A stretch of DNA of 64,000 nt from Kordia sp964351775 (GTDB lineage: Bacteria > Bacteroidota > Bacteroidia > Flavobacteriales > Flavobacteriaceae). The notes under the pieces are model-generated. The model saw nothing but the letters and a program-made list of their open reading frames with translations, had not been told where the DNA came from and did not search any database. The translations under genes and the position numbers were made by a program. The first letter of the stretch is position 1; each line of letters starts with the position of its first letter. Shown one piece after another: positions 18,083 through 25,452 of this stretch. The stretch lies in NCBI GenBank assembly GCA_964351775.1, contig CAYGPQ010000003.1, positions 1 through 64,000 on the forward strand. Direction: 5' to 3'.

Positions 18083-18117
18083 AAAAAAAAGCCTCCCCAA
18101 AACTGGAAAGGCTTTTT
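18083..18117. terminator. Bidirectional terminator between the frameshifted gene and sucC
   Basis: The stem AAAAAGCC/GGCTTTTT extends through partially paired TTTCC/GGGGA, with A/T runs on both sides. It ends sucC on the - strand (35 bases after its stop) and can also end the + strand gene at 18034. Confidence 0.8.
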
Positions 18118-18151
18118 ATATATAAATTGAATAGACTATATAAACTCTTAT

Positions 18152-19348
18152 TTATTTTGCTAAAACCGCTTGTACTTTATCCGCTGCTTCTTGGAATTCA
18201 ACCGCAGATTGTACATCTAGTCCAGAATTGTCAATTAAATCCTTCGCGATGTCTGCATTAGTTCCTTGCAAACGAACAATGATCGGCACCTTAATAGCGT
18301 CGCCCATGCTCTTATACGCATCTACAACTCCTTGAGCAACACGATCACAACGAACGATTCCTCCAAAGATATTGATTAAGATGGCTTTTACATTCGGGTC
18401 TTTTAAGATGATTCTGAATGCTTCTTCTACTCTTTTCGCATCCGCAGTACCACCAACATCTAAAAAGTTAGCAGGTTCTCCACCAGCCATTTTTATTAAA
18501 TCCATCGTTGCCATTGCCAAACCAGCACCATTCACCATACAACCTACGTTTCCGTCAAGGTCTACATAGTTCAGTCCTACTTCTTTTGCTTCAACTTCAA
18601 TTGGATTTTCCTCACGTAAATCGCGCATCGCTGCGTAATCTTTGTGACGGAACAATGCGTTTTCGTCCAAGGTTACTTTTGCATCTACCGCCATAATTTT
18701 GTCATCCGAAGTTTTCAATACTGGGTTGATTTCAAATAAAGACGCATCCGCTGATACATACGCAGTATACAATGAAGTCACAAATTTTGTCATTTCTTTA
18801 AATGCCATTCCGCTTAATCCTAAGTTGAACGCAATTTTTCTAGCTTGAAAACCTAAGATTCCCAATGCAGGATCTATTTCTTCAGTAAAAATTAAATGTG
18901 GCGTTTCTTCGGCAACCGTTTCAATATCCATTCCACCTTCCGTAGAATACATAATCATATTGCGCCCGGTGGCTCTATTTAGTAATACAGACATATAAAA
19001 TTCGTTGGTTTCGCTCTCACCTGGATAGTATACATCTTCCGCGATTAATACTTGGTGTACACGCTTTCCTTCGGCAGAAGTTTGTGGTGTTATCAAATCC
19101 ATTCCGATGATTTGTCCTGCAATTTCTTCTACTTGTTGAAGATTTTTGGCAAGCTTTACGCCACCGCCTTTTCCACGTCCACCAGCATGAACTTGTGCTT
19201 TAATCACATGCCATCCTGTTCCTGTTTCTGCTGTCAATTGCTTTGCAATCTCAACAGCTTCCGCAGGTGTAGAAGCAACTTTTCCTCTTTGAATGCGTAC
19301 TCCAAAACTTGCTAATATTTCTTTTCCTTGGTATTCGTGTAAGTTCAT
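18152..19348 (-). CDS. sucC: Succinate-CoA ligase (ADP-forming) subunit beta
   Basis: A 398-residue ATP-grasp subunit of the TCA-cycle enzyme converting succinyl-CoA to succinate with substrate-level phosphorylation. The N-terminal MNLHEYQGKEILASFGV, the ATP-grasp segment KAQVHAGGRGKGGGVKLA, and the C-terminal succinate/phosphate-binding FLDVGGTADAKRVEEAFRI and NIFGGIVRCDRVAQGV are all intact. The ATG at 19348 is the conserved start; eight upstream in-frame codons are dropped. The alpha subunit (sucD) is not adjacent, as is common in Bacteroidota. A - strand TACATTTG box lies just upstream. Confidence 0.98.
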   Translation of the reverse strand: MNLHEYQGKEILASFGVRIQRGKVASTPAEAVEIAKQLTAETGTGWHVIKAQVHAGGRGKGGGVKLAKNLQQVEEIAGQIIGMDLITPQTSAEGKRVHQVLIAEDVYYPGESETNEFYMSVLLNRATGRNMIMYSTEGGMDIETVAEETPHLIFTEEIDPALGILGFQARKIAFNLGLSGMAFKEMTKFVTSLYTAYVSADASLFEINPVLKTSDDKIMAVDAKVTLDENALFRHKDYAAMRDLREENPIEVEAKEVGLNYVDLDGNVGCMVNGAGLAMATMDLIKMAGGEPANFLDVGGTADAKRVEEAFRIILKDPNVKAILINIFGGIVRCDRVAQGVVDAYKSMGDAIKVPIIVRLQGTNADIAKDLIDNSGLDVQSAVEFQEAADKVQAVLAK

Positions 19349-19371
19349 TTTACGAAATTTTTTATAGAGCA

Positions 19372-19403
19372 CAAATGTAAAAAATCGAATGCACTAAACC
19401 CAA
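19372..19403 (-). promoter_or_regulatory. Promoter of sucC
   Basis: On the - strand, TTG (19401-19403) is followed after 21 bases by TACATTTG (19372-19379), matching the Bacteroidota promoter pattern. Transcription would start about 17 bases before the ATG. Confidence 0.55.
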
Positions 19404-19435
19404 TTAATTTTGGTTTTTGATGTATTAATAAAATA

Positions 19436-19465
19436 AAAAGCGTCATTCTCTCAAATGACGCTTTT
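19436..19465 (-). terminator. Strong hairpin terminator downstream of the peptide genes
   Basis: A perfect 12-bp stem (AAAAGCGTCATT/AATGACGCTTTT) with a 6-base loop. The T-rich tail is on the - strand, so it may serve as a second terminator for the peptide cluster or an insulator before sucC. Confidence 0.75.
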
Positions 19466-19507
19466 AAAATGCATTATAAAACTTACATGACGATACATTT
19501 TTAGCAT

Positions 19508-19533
19508 AAAAAAAACGAACCTAAGTTCGCTTT
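19508..19533 (-). terminator. Terminator of the first precursor peptide gene
   Basis: On the - strand the hairpin AGCGAAC-TTAG-GTTCGTT is followed by eight Ts, about 50 bases after the peptide stop codon. Confidence 0.75.
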
Positions 19534-19581
19534 AATAGTTTTACATGTTGAATGCAATACTACATTTTAAAAGGCATCGTG

Positions 19582-19746
19582 CTACTGATTTGTAGCTGGA
19601 CAACTTCCTGGTCTACAAGTCACACAACTGCATCCGCTTTTAGTACAATCACCAGTAGCTGCTTGTCTTCCTCCTTTAGTCTCTATTTGTAATTCGCTAA
19701 TTTTATGCTTATTAAGCGTGAGTGACTTCAAATTTCTTCTTTTCAT
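19582..19746 (-). CDS. Class I lanthipeptide-type precursor peptide A
   Basis: A 54-residue peptide. The leader (residues 1-26) reads MKRRNLKSLTLNKHKISELQ and ends in a Gly-Gly pair at 25-26. The core (27-54) has five Cys (34, 39, 41, 44, 49) and seven Ser/Thr, as needed for thioether rings. The leader has the LxLNKxxIS motif of Bacteroidota class I lanthipeptide precursors (GG-leader family). Two sister genes with nearly the same leader follow upstream. Cleavage after GG and lanthionine formation are inferred from the family. No LanB, LanC or protease-transporter gene lies in the window. Confidence 0.8.
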   Translation of the reverse strand: MKRRNLKSLTLNKHKISELQIETKGGRQAATGDCTKSGCSCVTCRPGSCPATNQ

Positions 19747-19868
19747 AATTTTAAATTTTAATATTAATGACTGTAAGATAAAACTACTTTTCCTAAAAGA
19801 AAATTGCTTCTAATCGTGTTTTATAAATATCGAGCACTAATTACTGCCTATTTTCTCATTGTTTTTAA

Positions 19869-20054
19869 TCAAACTGTTTCCGTACAACCTAATGTCGAAG
19901 TGCCTTGTGTATTGCAGTCAGTATCACAACTATTACTATCGCAAGGAAGCATTGATCCATCCGCATTTCCGCCTAAACGTCCGCCAATGGTATGTTGTAA
20001 ATGACTAATGCTGTTTTTGTTTAATGCTAATGATTTGATGTTTCTTTTTTTCAT
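19869..20054 (-). CDS. Class I lanthipeptide-type precursor peptide B
   Basis: A 61-residue peptide. The leader MKKRNIKSLALNKNSISHLQ ends in Gly-Gly at 24-25, with a second Gly-Gly at 28-29. The core has four Cys (38, 43, 47, 57) and about ten Ser/Thr. I chose the ATG at 20054 because the sister genes begin with MK-K/R-RN; an ATG two codons upstream is possible. It is 122 bases from precursor A and 128 from precursor C, all on the - strand. The core differs completely from its sisters while the leader is conserved, which is typical of a precursor family sharing one set of modifying enzymes. Confidence 0.8.
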   Translation of the reverse strand: MKKRNIKSLALNKNSISHLQHTIGGRLGGNADGSMLPCDSNSCDTDCNTQGTSTLGCTETV

Positions 20055-20137
20055 GATCATTTAATTTTAAGTTACTTTAAAGATAATCAAAATCGCGTTC
20101 AGTCATTTACGGTTTTTCCATACAATCTATTTTGCAT

Positions 20138-20167
20138 AAAAAAAGCGAACATTACTGCTCGCTTTTT
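20138..20167 (-). terminator. Terminator of the third precursor peptide gene
   Basis: On the - strand the hairpin AAAGCGA/TCGCTTT is followed by several Ts, 16 bases after the precursor C stop. It suggests each peptide gene has its own transcription unit. Confidence 0.7.
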
Positions 20168-20182
20168 AAAATCAATATTATT

Positions 20183-20353
20183 TTAACGTTGACAACGATA
20201 TGTTGGAGCTTGTAAATTACAAGTTAAGACACCAGTACAATCTCTTATCGTTGGACAACTATCTGTGTTTCTATTTCCTCCACCGATATTTCCTTGTAAC
20301 TCGCTGATTTTTTGTTTGTTTAATAAAAGTGAATTTAGATTTCTTTTTTTCAT
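20183..20353 (-). CDS. Class I lanthipeptide-type precursor peptide C
   Basis: A 56-residue peptide. The leader MKKRNLNSLLLNKQKISELQ leads to Gly-Gly-Gly at 24-26. The core has four Cys (33, 39, 45, 54) and six Ser/Thr. The leader shares K-R-N-L-x-S-L-x-L-N-K-x-x-I-S-x-L-Q with precursors A and B. The A-rich stretch AAATTTTAAATC just before the ATG resembles those before its sisters. It lies divergent from lysA, 227 bases away. The product structure and activity are unknown. Confidence 0.8.
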   Translation of the reverse strand: MKKRNLNSLLLNKQKISELQGNIGGGNRNTDSCPTIRDCTGVLTCNLQAPTYRCQR

Positions 20354-20580
20354 GATTTAAAATTTTAATGATTGATGATTTAAATTTGCTGACAAAAATA
20401 ATGAGCCAAATTTTCAATAAGTTCAGTCTTTTCACTTTTTATTTTTAGAAAAACACCCTCAAACTACAAAAGCTTTAAATTGTTACAAATATAACTTTTT
20501 GTTTAATTTTTATATTTTTTAAATAGTTTTCTTTATCGTATCTTCATTTTAACATAGTTTTGAATTGTTAAAAATACATC

Positions 20581-21825
20581 ATGAAGCATACCGATTTATT
20601 AGATATTGCACATACGTTTGGAAATCCAACGTATGTGTATGACGCAGAAAAAATTTCGTCGCAATACGAACGCTTAACGAATGCGTTTCAAAACGTAACC
20701 AACTTAAAATTACATTATGCCGTAAAAGCATTGTCCAATGTGAGCATTTTAAAGTTGATGAAATCGCTTGGCGCGGGATTGGACACTGTTTCCATTCAGG
20801 AAGTGCAATTAGGCCTTACCGCTGGATTTGACGCCAACGAAATTATGTACACACCCAATGGTGTTTCCTTGCAAGAAATAGAAAAAGCAGCGCAATTAGG
20901 CGTAAAAATCAACATAGATAACCTTTCTATTTTAGAACAATTCGGAAGCAAACATCCTACTATTCCGGTTTGTATTCGAATCAATCCGCATGTAATGGCT
21001 GGTGGAAATCATAACATTTCTGTAGGACATATTGATTCTAAGTTTGGAATTTCCATTCATCAAATTCCGCATGTATTGCGTATTGTTGAACTAACAGGAA
21101 TGCACATCAATGGAATTCACATGCACACCGGAAGTGATATTTTAGATATTGATGTGTTTTTGTACGCCTCAGAAATTTTGTTCAACGCAGCAGAAAACTT
21201 TAAAGAATTGGATTTTATCGATTTTGGAAGTGGCTTTAAAGTTCCGTACAAAAAAGACGATATTCAAACCAATATTGAAGAATTAGGCGAAAAGTTAACG
21301 ACACGTTTCAACGAATTTTGCTCAGATTATGGTAAACAATTGGCACTCATTTTTGAGCCTGGAAAGTTTCTCGTGAGTGAAGCTGGTTCATTTTTGGCAG
21401 AAGTGAATGTGGTAAAACAAACGACTTCCACGGTTTTTGCTGGTATTGATAGCGGTTTCAATCACTTAATTCGTCCGATGTTATACAATTCTTATCATCA
21501 TATTGAAAATATTTCCAATCCGGAAGGTCGTGAACGGTATTATTCCATTGTAGGTTATATCTGCGAAACGGACACATTTGGCAATAATCGTAGAATTTCT
21601 GAAATCCGCGAAGGCGATATTTTAAAATTTAATAATGCTGGTGCGTATTGTTTTTCCATGGCGAGCAATTACAATTCGCGGTATCGTCCTGCCGAAGTTT
21701 TATGGTATAATGATGAAGCGCATTTGATCAGAAAGCGTGAAACTTTTGATGATATTTTAAAAAATCAGGTTGAGATTGATATTTCAACCCAAAAAAAGAA
21801 AGAACCTGTTCCTAAAGAAGTTTAG
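20581..21825 (+). CDS. lysA: Diaminopimelate decarboxylase
   Basis: A 414-residue PLP-dependent, alanine-racemase-fold decarboxylase catalysing the last step of lysine synthesis (meso-diaminopimelate to L-lysine). The PLP lysine lies in LHYAVKALSN (about residue 49). Other motifs are HMHTGSD, IDFGSGFKVPY, FEPGKFLVSEAG, the catalytic Cys region VGYICETDTFG, and the C-terminal NAGAYCFSMASNYNSRYRPAEV. Length is normal for the family. It is divergent from the peptide cluster, with a hairpin terminator after it. No other lysine gene is adjacent. Confidence 0.96.
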   Translation: MKHTDLLDIAHTFGNPTYVYDAEKISSQYERLTNAFQNVTNLKLHYAVKALSNVSILKLMKSLGAGLDTVSIQEVQLGLTAGFDANEIMYTPNGVSLQEIEKAAQLGVKINIDNLSILEQFGSKHPTIPVCIRINPHVMAGGNHNISVGHIDSKFGISIHQIPHVLRIVELTGMHINGIHMHTGSDILDIDVFLYASEILFNAAENFKELDFIDFGSGFKVPYKKDDIQTNIEELGEKLTTRFNEFCSDYGKQLALIFEPGKFLVSEAGSFLAEVNVVKQTTSTVFAGIDSGFNHLIRPMLYNSYHHIENISNPEGRERYYSIVGYICETDTFGNNRRISEIREGDILKFNNAGAYCFSMASNYNSRYRPAEVLWYNDEAHLIRKRETFDDILKNQVEIDISTQKKKEPVPKEV

Positions 21826-21844
21826 GTAACCAAGTAAAGTGATA

Positions 21845-21873
21845 AAGTGTCTGCAAATTGTAGGCACTTTTTT
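21845..21873 (+). terminator. Terminator of lysA
   Basis: An 8-bp stem AAGTGTCT/AGGCACTT (one G-U pair) followed by T6, about 20 bases after the lysA stop. Confidence 0.65.
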
Positions 21874-21953
21874 AGTATGTAATACTCCTGAAAATTTCAT
21901 CTCTTTAGATAAAATAGTATCTTGTAAAACAATTATTTTTCAAGTACATTTTT

Positions 21954-23054
21954 ATGAAAAAATTACTCCTATTGCTACCATTATTGTTCCTCAGTTGTGC
22001 CAAAGAAAATAACCCCATTTTATTTGCTCTAAAGGCTGATTCTGAAAAGATTCAAAACGTCATGAGCAATTTGGAAGCTTACGAAGTCCAGATTATGGTG
22101 ACCGATTCGGATGGAAATGATTTTAGCTTTCAAATAAACGATTCCGCTTATTTTTATCCAGCGAGTAGTGTCAAATTTCCTGTGGCGCTTTTGGCGTTAG
22201 AAAAAGCAAATGAACTTGCTGCCATTGATAGTAAAACCTCTTTTCTTCAGCAAGATGATTCCATACAAACCACTATTAGAAACGAAGTTCAAAAGATTTT
22301 TGCCGTGAGTAATAACGAAGCTTACAATCGATTATTTGAGTTTTTAGGTCAGGATGAAATCAATGATCGCTTACATAAAAAAAACCTCAACAACATAGCA
22401 ATTCGTCATCGTTTGAGCACGAAAAATGCAGCTAATCTTACCAGCAAATCCATGATATTTATGCAAAATGACAGTATTGCGTATTTGCAAGCAGGGAAGA
22501 AAAATACAAATGTAGCACTTGTACCTCTTTATAAAACATTCAAAGGCAAAGGATTTTACCGAAATGACTCTTTAATTTCACAACCTATGGATTTTTCACA
22601 GAAGAACTATCTTCCAGTTTCCTCTCTTCATGAATTGATGAAACGGATACAGTTTCCTGAAAAGTATCCTGAAAAAGAACAATTTAAAATCTCAGAAAGC
22701 GATCGTGAATTTGTGCTAAAGGCCATGTACAAAACACCCAGAACACAAGGGTATAATGCTAAAGAATATTATGATAGTTATGTAAAATTCTTCCTGTTTG
22801 GTGATTCAGAAGCGCCAATTCCTGCGCATATTAAAATCTATAATAAAGTGGGCTACGCCTACGGATATTTAACGGATTGCGCCTATATTGTGGATGAACA
22901 GAACAATATTTCATTCTCGATTACCGCGACAATTCATGTGAATAAGAATCAAATTTTCAATGACGATACGTATGAATATGAAACCATTGGAATTCCATTT
23001 TTAGCGGAATTGGGTAGACAAGTACATCAATTTTATCTCAAAAAGAAACATTAA
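21954..23054 (+). CDS. Serine hydrolase lipoprotein (class A beta-lactamase fold)
   Basis: A 366-residue lipoprotein with signal MKKLLLLLPLLFLSC (lipobox LFLSC). The mature part has an SxxK motif in YPASSVKFPVALLALEKA (about residues 71-74) and an SNNEAYNRLFEFLG segment like the SDN loop of class A beta-lactamases. This family of large beta-lactamase-like serine hydrolases in Bacteroidota is generally of unknown substrate, and peptidoglycan-related roles are possible. No typical KTG box is obvious, so lactamase activity should not be assumed. It is followed after 5 bases by an M23 peptidase gene, hinting at a cell-wall role for both. Confidence 0.8.
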   Translation: MKKLLLLLPLLFLSCAKENNPILFALKADSEKIQNVMSNLEAYEVQIMVTDSDGNDFSFQINDSAYFYPASSVKFPVALLALEKANELAAIDSKTSFLQQDDSIQTTIRNEVQKIFAVSNNEAYNRLFEFLGQDEINDRLHKKNLNNIAIRHRLSTKNAANLTSKSMIFMQNDSIAYLQAGKKNTNVALVPLYKTFKGKGFYRNDSLISQPMDFSQKNYLPVSSLHELMKRIQFPEKYPEKEQFKISESDREFVLKAMYKTPRTQGYNAKEYYDSYVKFFLFGDSEAPIPAHIKIYNKVGYAYGYLTDCAYIVDEQNNISFSITATIHVNKNQIFNDDTYEYETIGIPFLAELGRQVHQFYLKKKH

Positions 23055-23059
23055 TACAG

Positions 23060-23881
23060 ATGAAAACGATTTTTTGCTTTTTAATTTTTAGTTTTTCTTT
23101 AGGCAATGCGCAACATTTGAGTATCAAAAGAGATACGATTTTATCAACGAAAGACACCATTTTTTTATCTGTTAAGAACAATATGTTGTCGCCAATGTTT
23201 TGTAAATTTTCTCCAAAAAAGAACATTCCGAAAGGAATTATTTACAATGAAAATTTTGTTTTAAAACCTTCTGAAAAGCGCTTAGGTTTCATAAGAATTC
23301 CAAGCAATATTCTCGAAACTTACAGCGCAAAAATTAATCTGAGTGATTATTTTAGTTTTAAGTTTGGTTACGGCGATCCAAGCACTGTAAAACATGATGA
23401 TTCTTATCGATATGTATTGCCATACAAGAAAAAACGAAAGTTAATTCAAGGAAACTTTGGAAAATTTTCACACGATCATATTGCTTCTTATTACGCGTTT
23501 GATTTTGGAACTCAAATTGGCGATACCTTGTACGCTGCGCGCGAAGGAAAAGTCGTTTTGATCAAAGAAGATTCTAAGAAACATGGACGTACTCGAAAGT
23601 ACATTAATGATGGTAATTATATCATAATTCAACACAATGATGGTACCACAGCTTCGTATTATCATTTAAAATTTAATGGTGTTTTGGTTGAAAAAGGTGA
23701 TCTTGTACAAAGAGGTCAACAAATTGGAATTTCAGGAATGACAGGGTTTACGACAGTTCCACATGTACATTTTGTGGTGCATAAAGCTACTGTTGAAAAC
23801 GGAAATGTTTCGGTTTCAATTGAGTTTGAAGGATATGTGGGAAAGAAATTTAAAAAAGGGAAACGGTATTTTCGAAAATAG
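23060..23881 (+). CDS. M23 family metallopeptidase
   Basis: A 273-residue secreted zinc peptidase of the LytM/M23 type, acting on peptidoglycan cross-links or stem peptides. It starts with a signal peptide (FCFLIFSFSLGNAQ). The zinc ligands appear in FSHDHIASYYAFDFG (His and Asp) and PHVHFVVHKA (HxH), separated by the usual core with the beta-strands GDTLYAAREGKVV and ASYYHLKFNG. The preceding N-terminal ~125 residues are a non-catalytic beta-rich domain. It lies 5 bases after the serine hydrolase gene and probably shares its transcript. Exact bond specificity is unknown. Confidence 0.9.
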   Translation: MKTIFCFLIFSFSLGNAQHLSIKRDTILSTKDTIFLSVKNNMLSPMFCKFSPKKNIPKGIIYNENFVLKPSEKRLGFIRIPSNILETYSAKINLSDYFSFKFGYGDPSTVKHDDSYRYVLPYKKKRKLIQGNFGKFSHDHIASYYAFDFGTQIGDTLYAAREGKVVLIKEDSKKHGRTRKYINDGNYIIIQHNDGTTASYYHLKFNGVLVEKGDLVQRGQQIGISGMTGFTTVPHVHFVVHKATVENGNVSVSIEFEGYVGKKFKKGKRYFRK

Positions 23882-23887
23882 TAACTT

Positions 23888-24109
23888 ATGGAAAGCTTCA
23901 AGCAATATTCTTAGTTTGTCGATTGGACACAACAAAAATATAATTTAGATATGATTGCCTATTTTTCAACTAGTGAAGAGTATCGAAAAAAAGTAGCTGT
24001 ACACAATTTATTGGCATCTACAAATCATTTGGCACTTGCCACTTCTTATAAAGCAAATGCAAAATTCTTTTTAGAAAAAATTAAAAAACGGCTTGAAACT
24101 GAAGAGTAA
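23888..24109 (+). pseudogene. Small gene interrupted by an in-frame TAG codon
   Basis: An ATG at 23888, six bases after the peptidase stop, opens MESFKQYS, then TAG (23912-23914). The same frame then continues as FVDWTQQKYNLDMIAYF...KIKKRLETEE to TAA at 24107-24109. A single C-to-T change (CAG to TAG) would explain the break. The intact product would be about 73 residues, helical and basic at the C-terminus, with no recognised domain. An internal ATG at 23951 would still allow a 52-residue product. Function unknown. It converges with the VOC gene one base away. Confidence 0.6.
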
Positions 24110-24110
24110 T

Positions 24111-24491
24111 TTACAGATTCTCATAGAACGTCAAACCATTTTTATCTAAGTCGTAAAAAGCGAATTCTTTGGTTCCCCAAGCAGTTTCTTTGAGAAAAGT
24201 TTGTGCGTGAAACATTCCTTTATTTTTGTATTCGTCAAATAATGTTTCTGTGTTTGCGACTAAAAAACGTAACATCGGGCGATCAACAGTGTGTTCCCAT
24301 TCGGAAGCATCATGCCATTGCAAATGAACCTCCACATTTCCACGACGAATTCCAGCGTATTTCGGATCTGTTTTATCATCTGCAAACGCAAGCGTAAACC
24401 CCAAATTATGCACATAAAATCCAATAGAAGCCAACACATCTTTAACCGCTAATACAGGATGTACGCTCAAAAATTGTTCGGTTGTTTTCAT
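24111..24491 (-). CDS. VOC (vicinal oxygen chelate) family protein
   Basis: A 126-residue glyoxalase/bleomycin-resistance-fold protein, consisting of two beta-alpha-beta-beta-beta modules. HPVLAVKDVLASIGFYVHNLGF opens the fold, and VEVHLQWHD and KEFAFYDLDKNGLTFYE supply likely metal-ligand positions (His in the first half, Glu near the end). Members are lyases, dioxygenases or antibiotic-binding proteins, and this one cannot be narrowed down. It starts 3 bases after the stop of the nitronate monooxygenase-like gene, so they probably form one operon. Confidence 0.88.
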   Translation of the reverse strand: MKTTEQFLSVHPVLAVKDVLASIGFYVHNLGFTLAFADDKTDPKYAGIRRGNVEVHLQWHDASEWEHTVDRPMLRFLVANTETLFDEYKNKGMFHAQTFLKETAWGTKEFAFYDLDKNGLTFYENL

Positions 24492-24494
24492 GTT

Positions 24495-25451
24495 TTAAAA
24501 TTTATTTTTGATCAAATTCACGCTTTCTTGAAACTCAGCAATCATATCACTGACAACCGTTGCTGCAGGTTTGATATCGTGAATTAACGCTGAAACTTGT
24601 CCAATTTCCAATTCGCCTTCCACCAAATCGCCTTCAAACATGCCACGTTTGGCGCGTGCTCTTCCTAATAAGGTTTTGAGCTCGTCTATGGTTGGTGCTT
24701 TTGTATATAATGCTTCAATGTCTTCGTAGAATTTATTTTTTAGCAACCGAACAGGCGCCAATTCTTTCAACATCAATTTGGTGCTTCCTTCTTTGGCTTC
24801 GACTACTTTTTTCTTGAATTCTATATGCGATGATGCTTCTTCAGTTGCAACAAATCTGCTACCTACTTGTACGCCATCTGCACCTAAAACCATCGCGGCT
24901 AACATGGCTTTTCCACTTCCAATACCGCCAGCTGCAATGAGCGGAATTTCTACCTTTTCTTTTACCGTTGGAATCAACGTTAAGGTCGTTGTTTCTTCGC
25001 GTCCATTGTGCCCGCCAGCTTCAAAACCTTCTGCAACCACAGCATCTACGCCAGCTTCTTGAGATTTTAAAGCAAATTTTGAACTACTGACCACATGTGT
25101 TACCGTAATTCCATTTTCCTTTAAAAAAGGCGTCCACGTCTTTGGATTTCCCGCAGAAGTAAAGACAATTTTTACGCCTTCTTCCACAATAATTTGCATG
25201 ATTTCTTCAATATTCGGATATAACATCGGAACATTGACACCAAACGGTTTTTCGGTTGCCTTTTTGCATTTCTGAATGTGTTCACGTAATACATCTGGAT
25301 ACATGGAACCAGCGCCAATTAAACCCAATCCGCCAGCATTGCTGACCGCAGAAGCCAATCGCCAACCGCTTGCCCAAATCATTCCACCTTGAATGATTGG
25401 ATATTGTATGTTGTATAATTGTGTAATTCTATTTTGTGCAAACAAAGCCAT
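24495..25451 (-). CDS. Nitronate monooxygenase-like FMN protein
   Basis: A 318-residue TIM-barrel flavoprotein of the nitronate monooxygenase/FabK-like group. Visible motifs are YPIIQGGMIWASGWRLASAVSNAGGLG (active-site and FMN-loop region), VVAEGFEAGGHNGRE, PLIAAGGIGSGKAMLAAMVLGADGVQVGSRF (phosphate binding). Members oxidise nitronates such as propionate 3-nitronate, while FabK acts as enoyl-ACP reductase. The distinction cannot be made safely from sequence alone, though the His in AGGHNG fits nitronate monooxygenase class proteins. It ends one base before the start of the VOC gene's region and follows the subtilase gene. Confidence 0.88.
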   Translation of the reverse strand: MALFAQNRITQLYNIQYPIIQGGMIWASGWRLASAVSNAGGLGLIGAGSMYPDVLREHIQKCKKATEKPFGVNVPMLYPNIEEIMQIIVEEGVKIVFTSAGNPKTWTPFLKENGITVTHVVSSSKFALKSQEAGVDAVVAEGFEAGGHNGREETTTLTLIPTVKEKVEIPLIAAGGIGSGKAMLAAMVLGADGVQVGSRFVATEEASSHIEFKKKVVEAKEGSTKLMLKELAPVRLLKNKFYEDIEALYTKAPTIDELKTLLGRARAKRGMFEGDLVEGELEIGQVSALIHDIKPAATVVSDMIAEFQESVNLIKNKF

Positions 25452-25452
25452 G

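Noticed and set aside
21954..23054. Assigning this serine hydrolase as an active class A beta-lactamase
   Set aside because: SxxK and an SDN-like loop are seen, but no KTG box or Glu166-type loop is clear.
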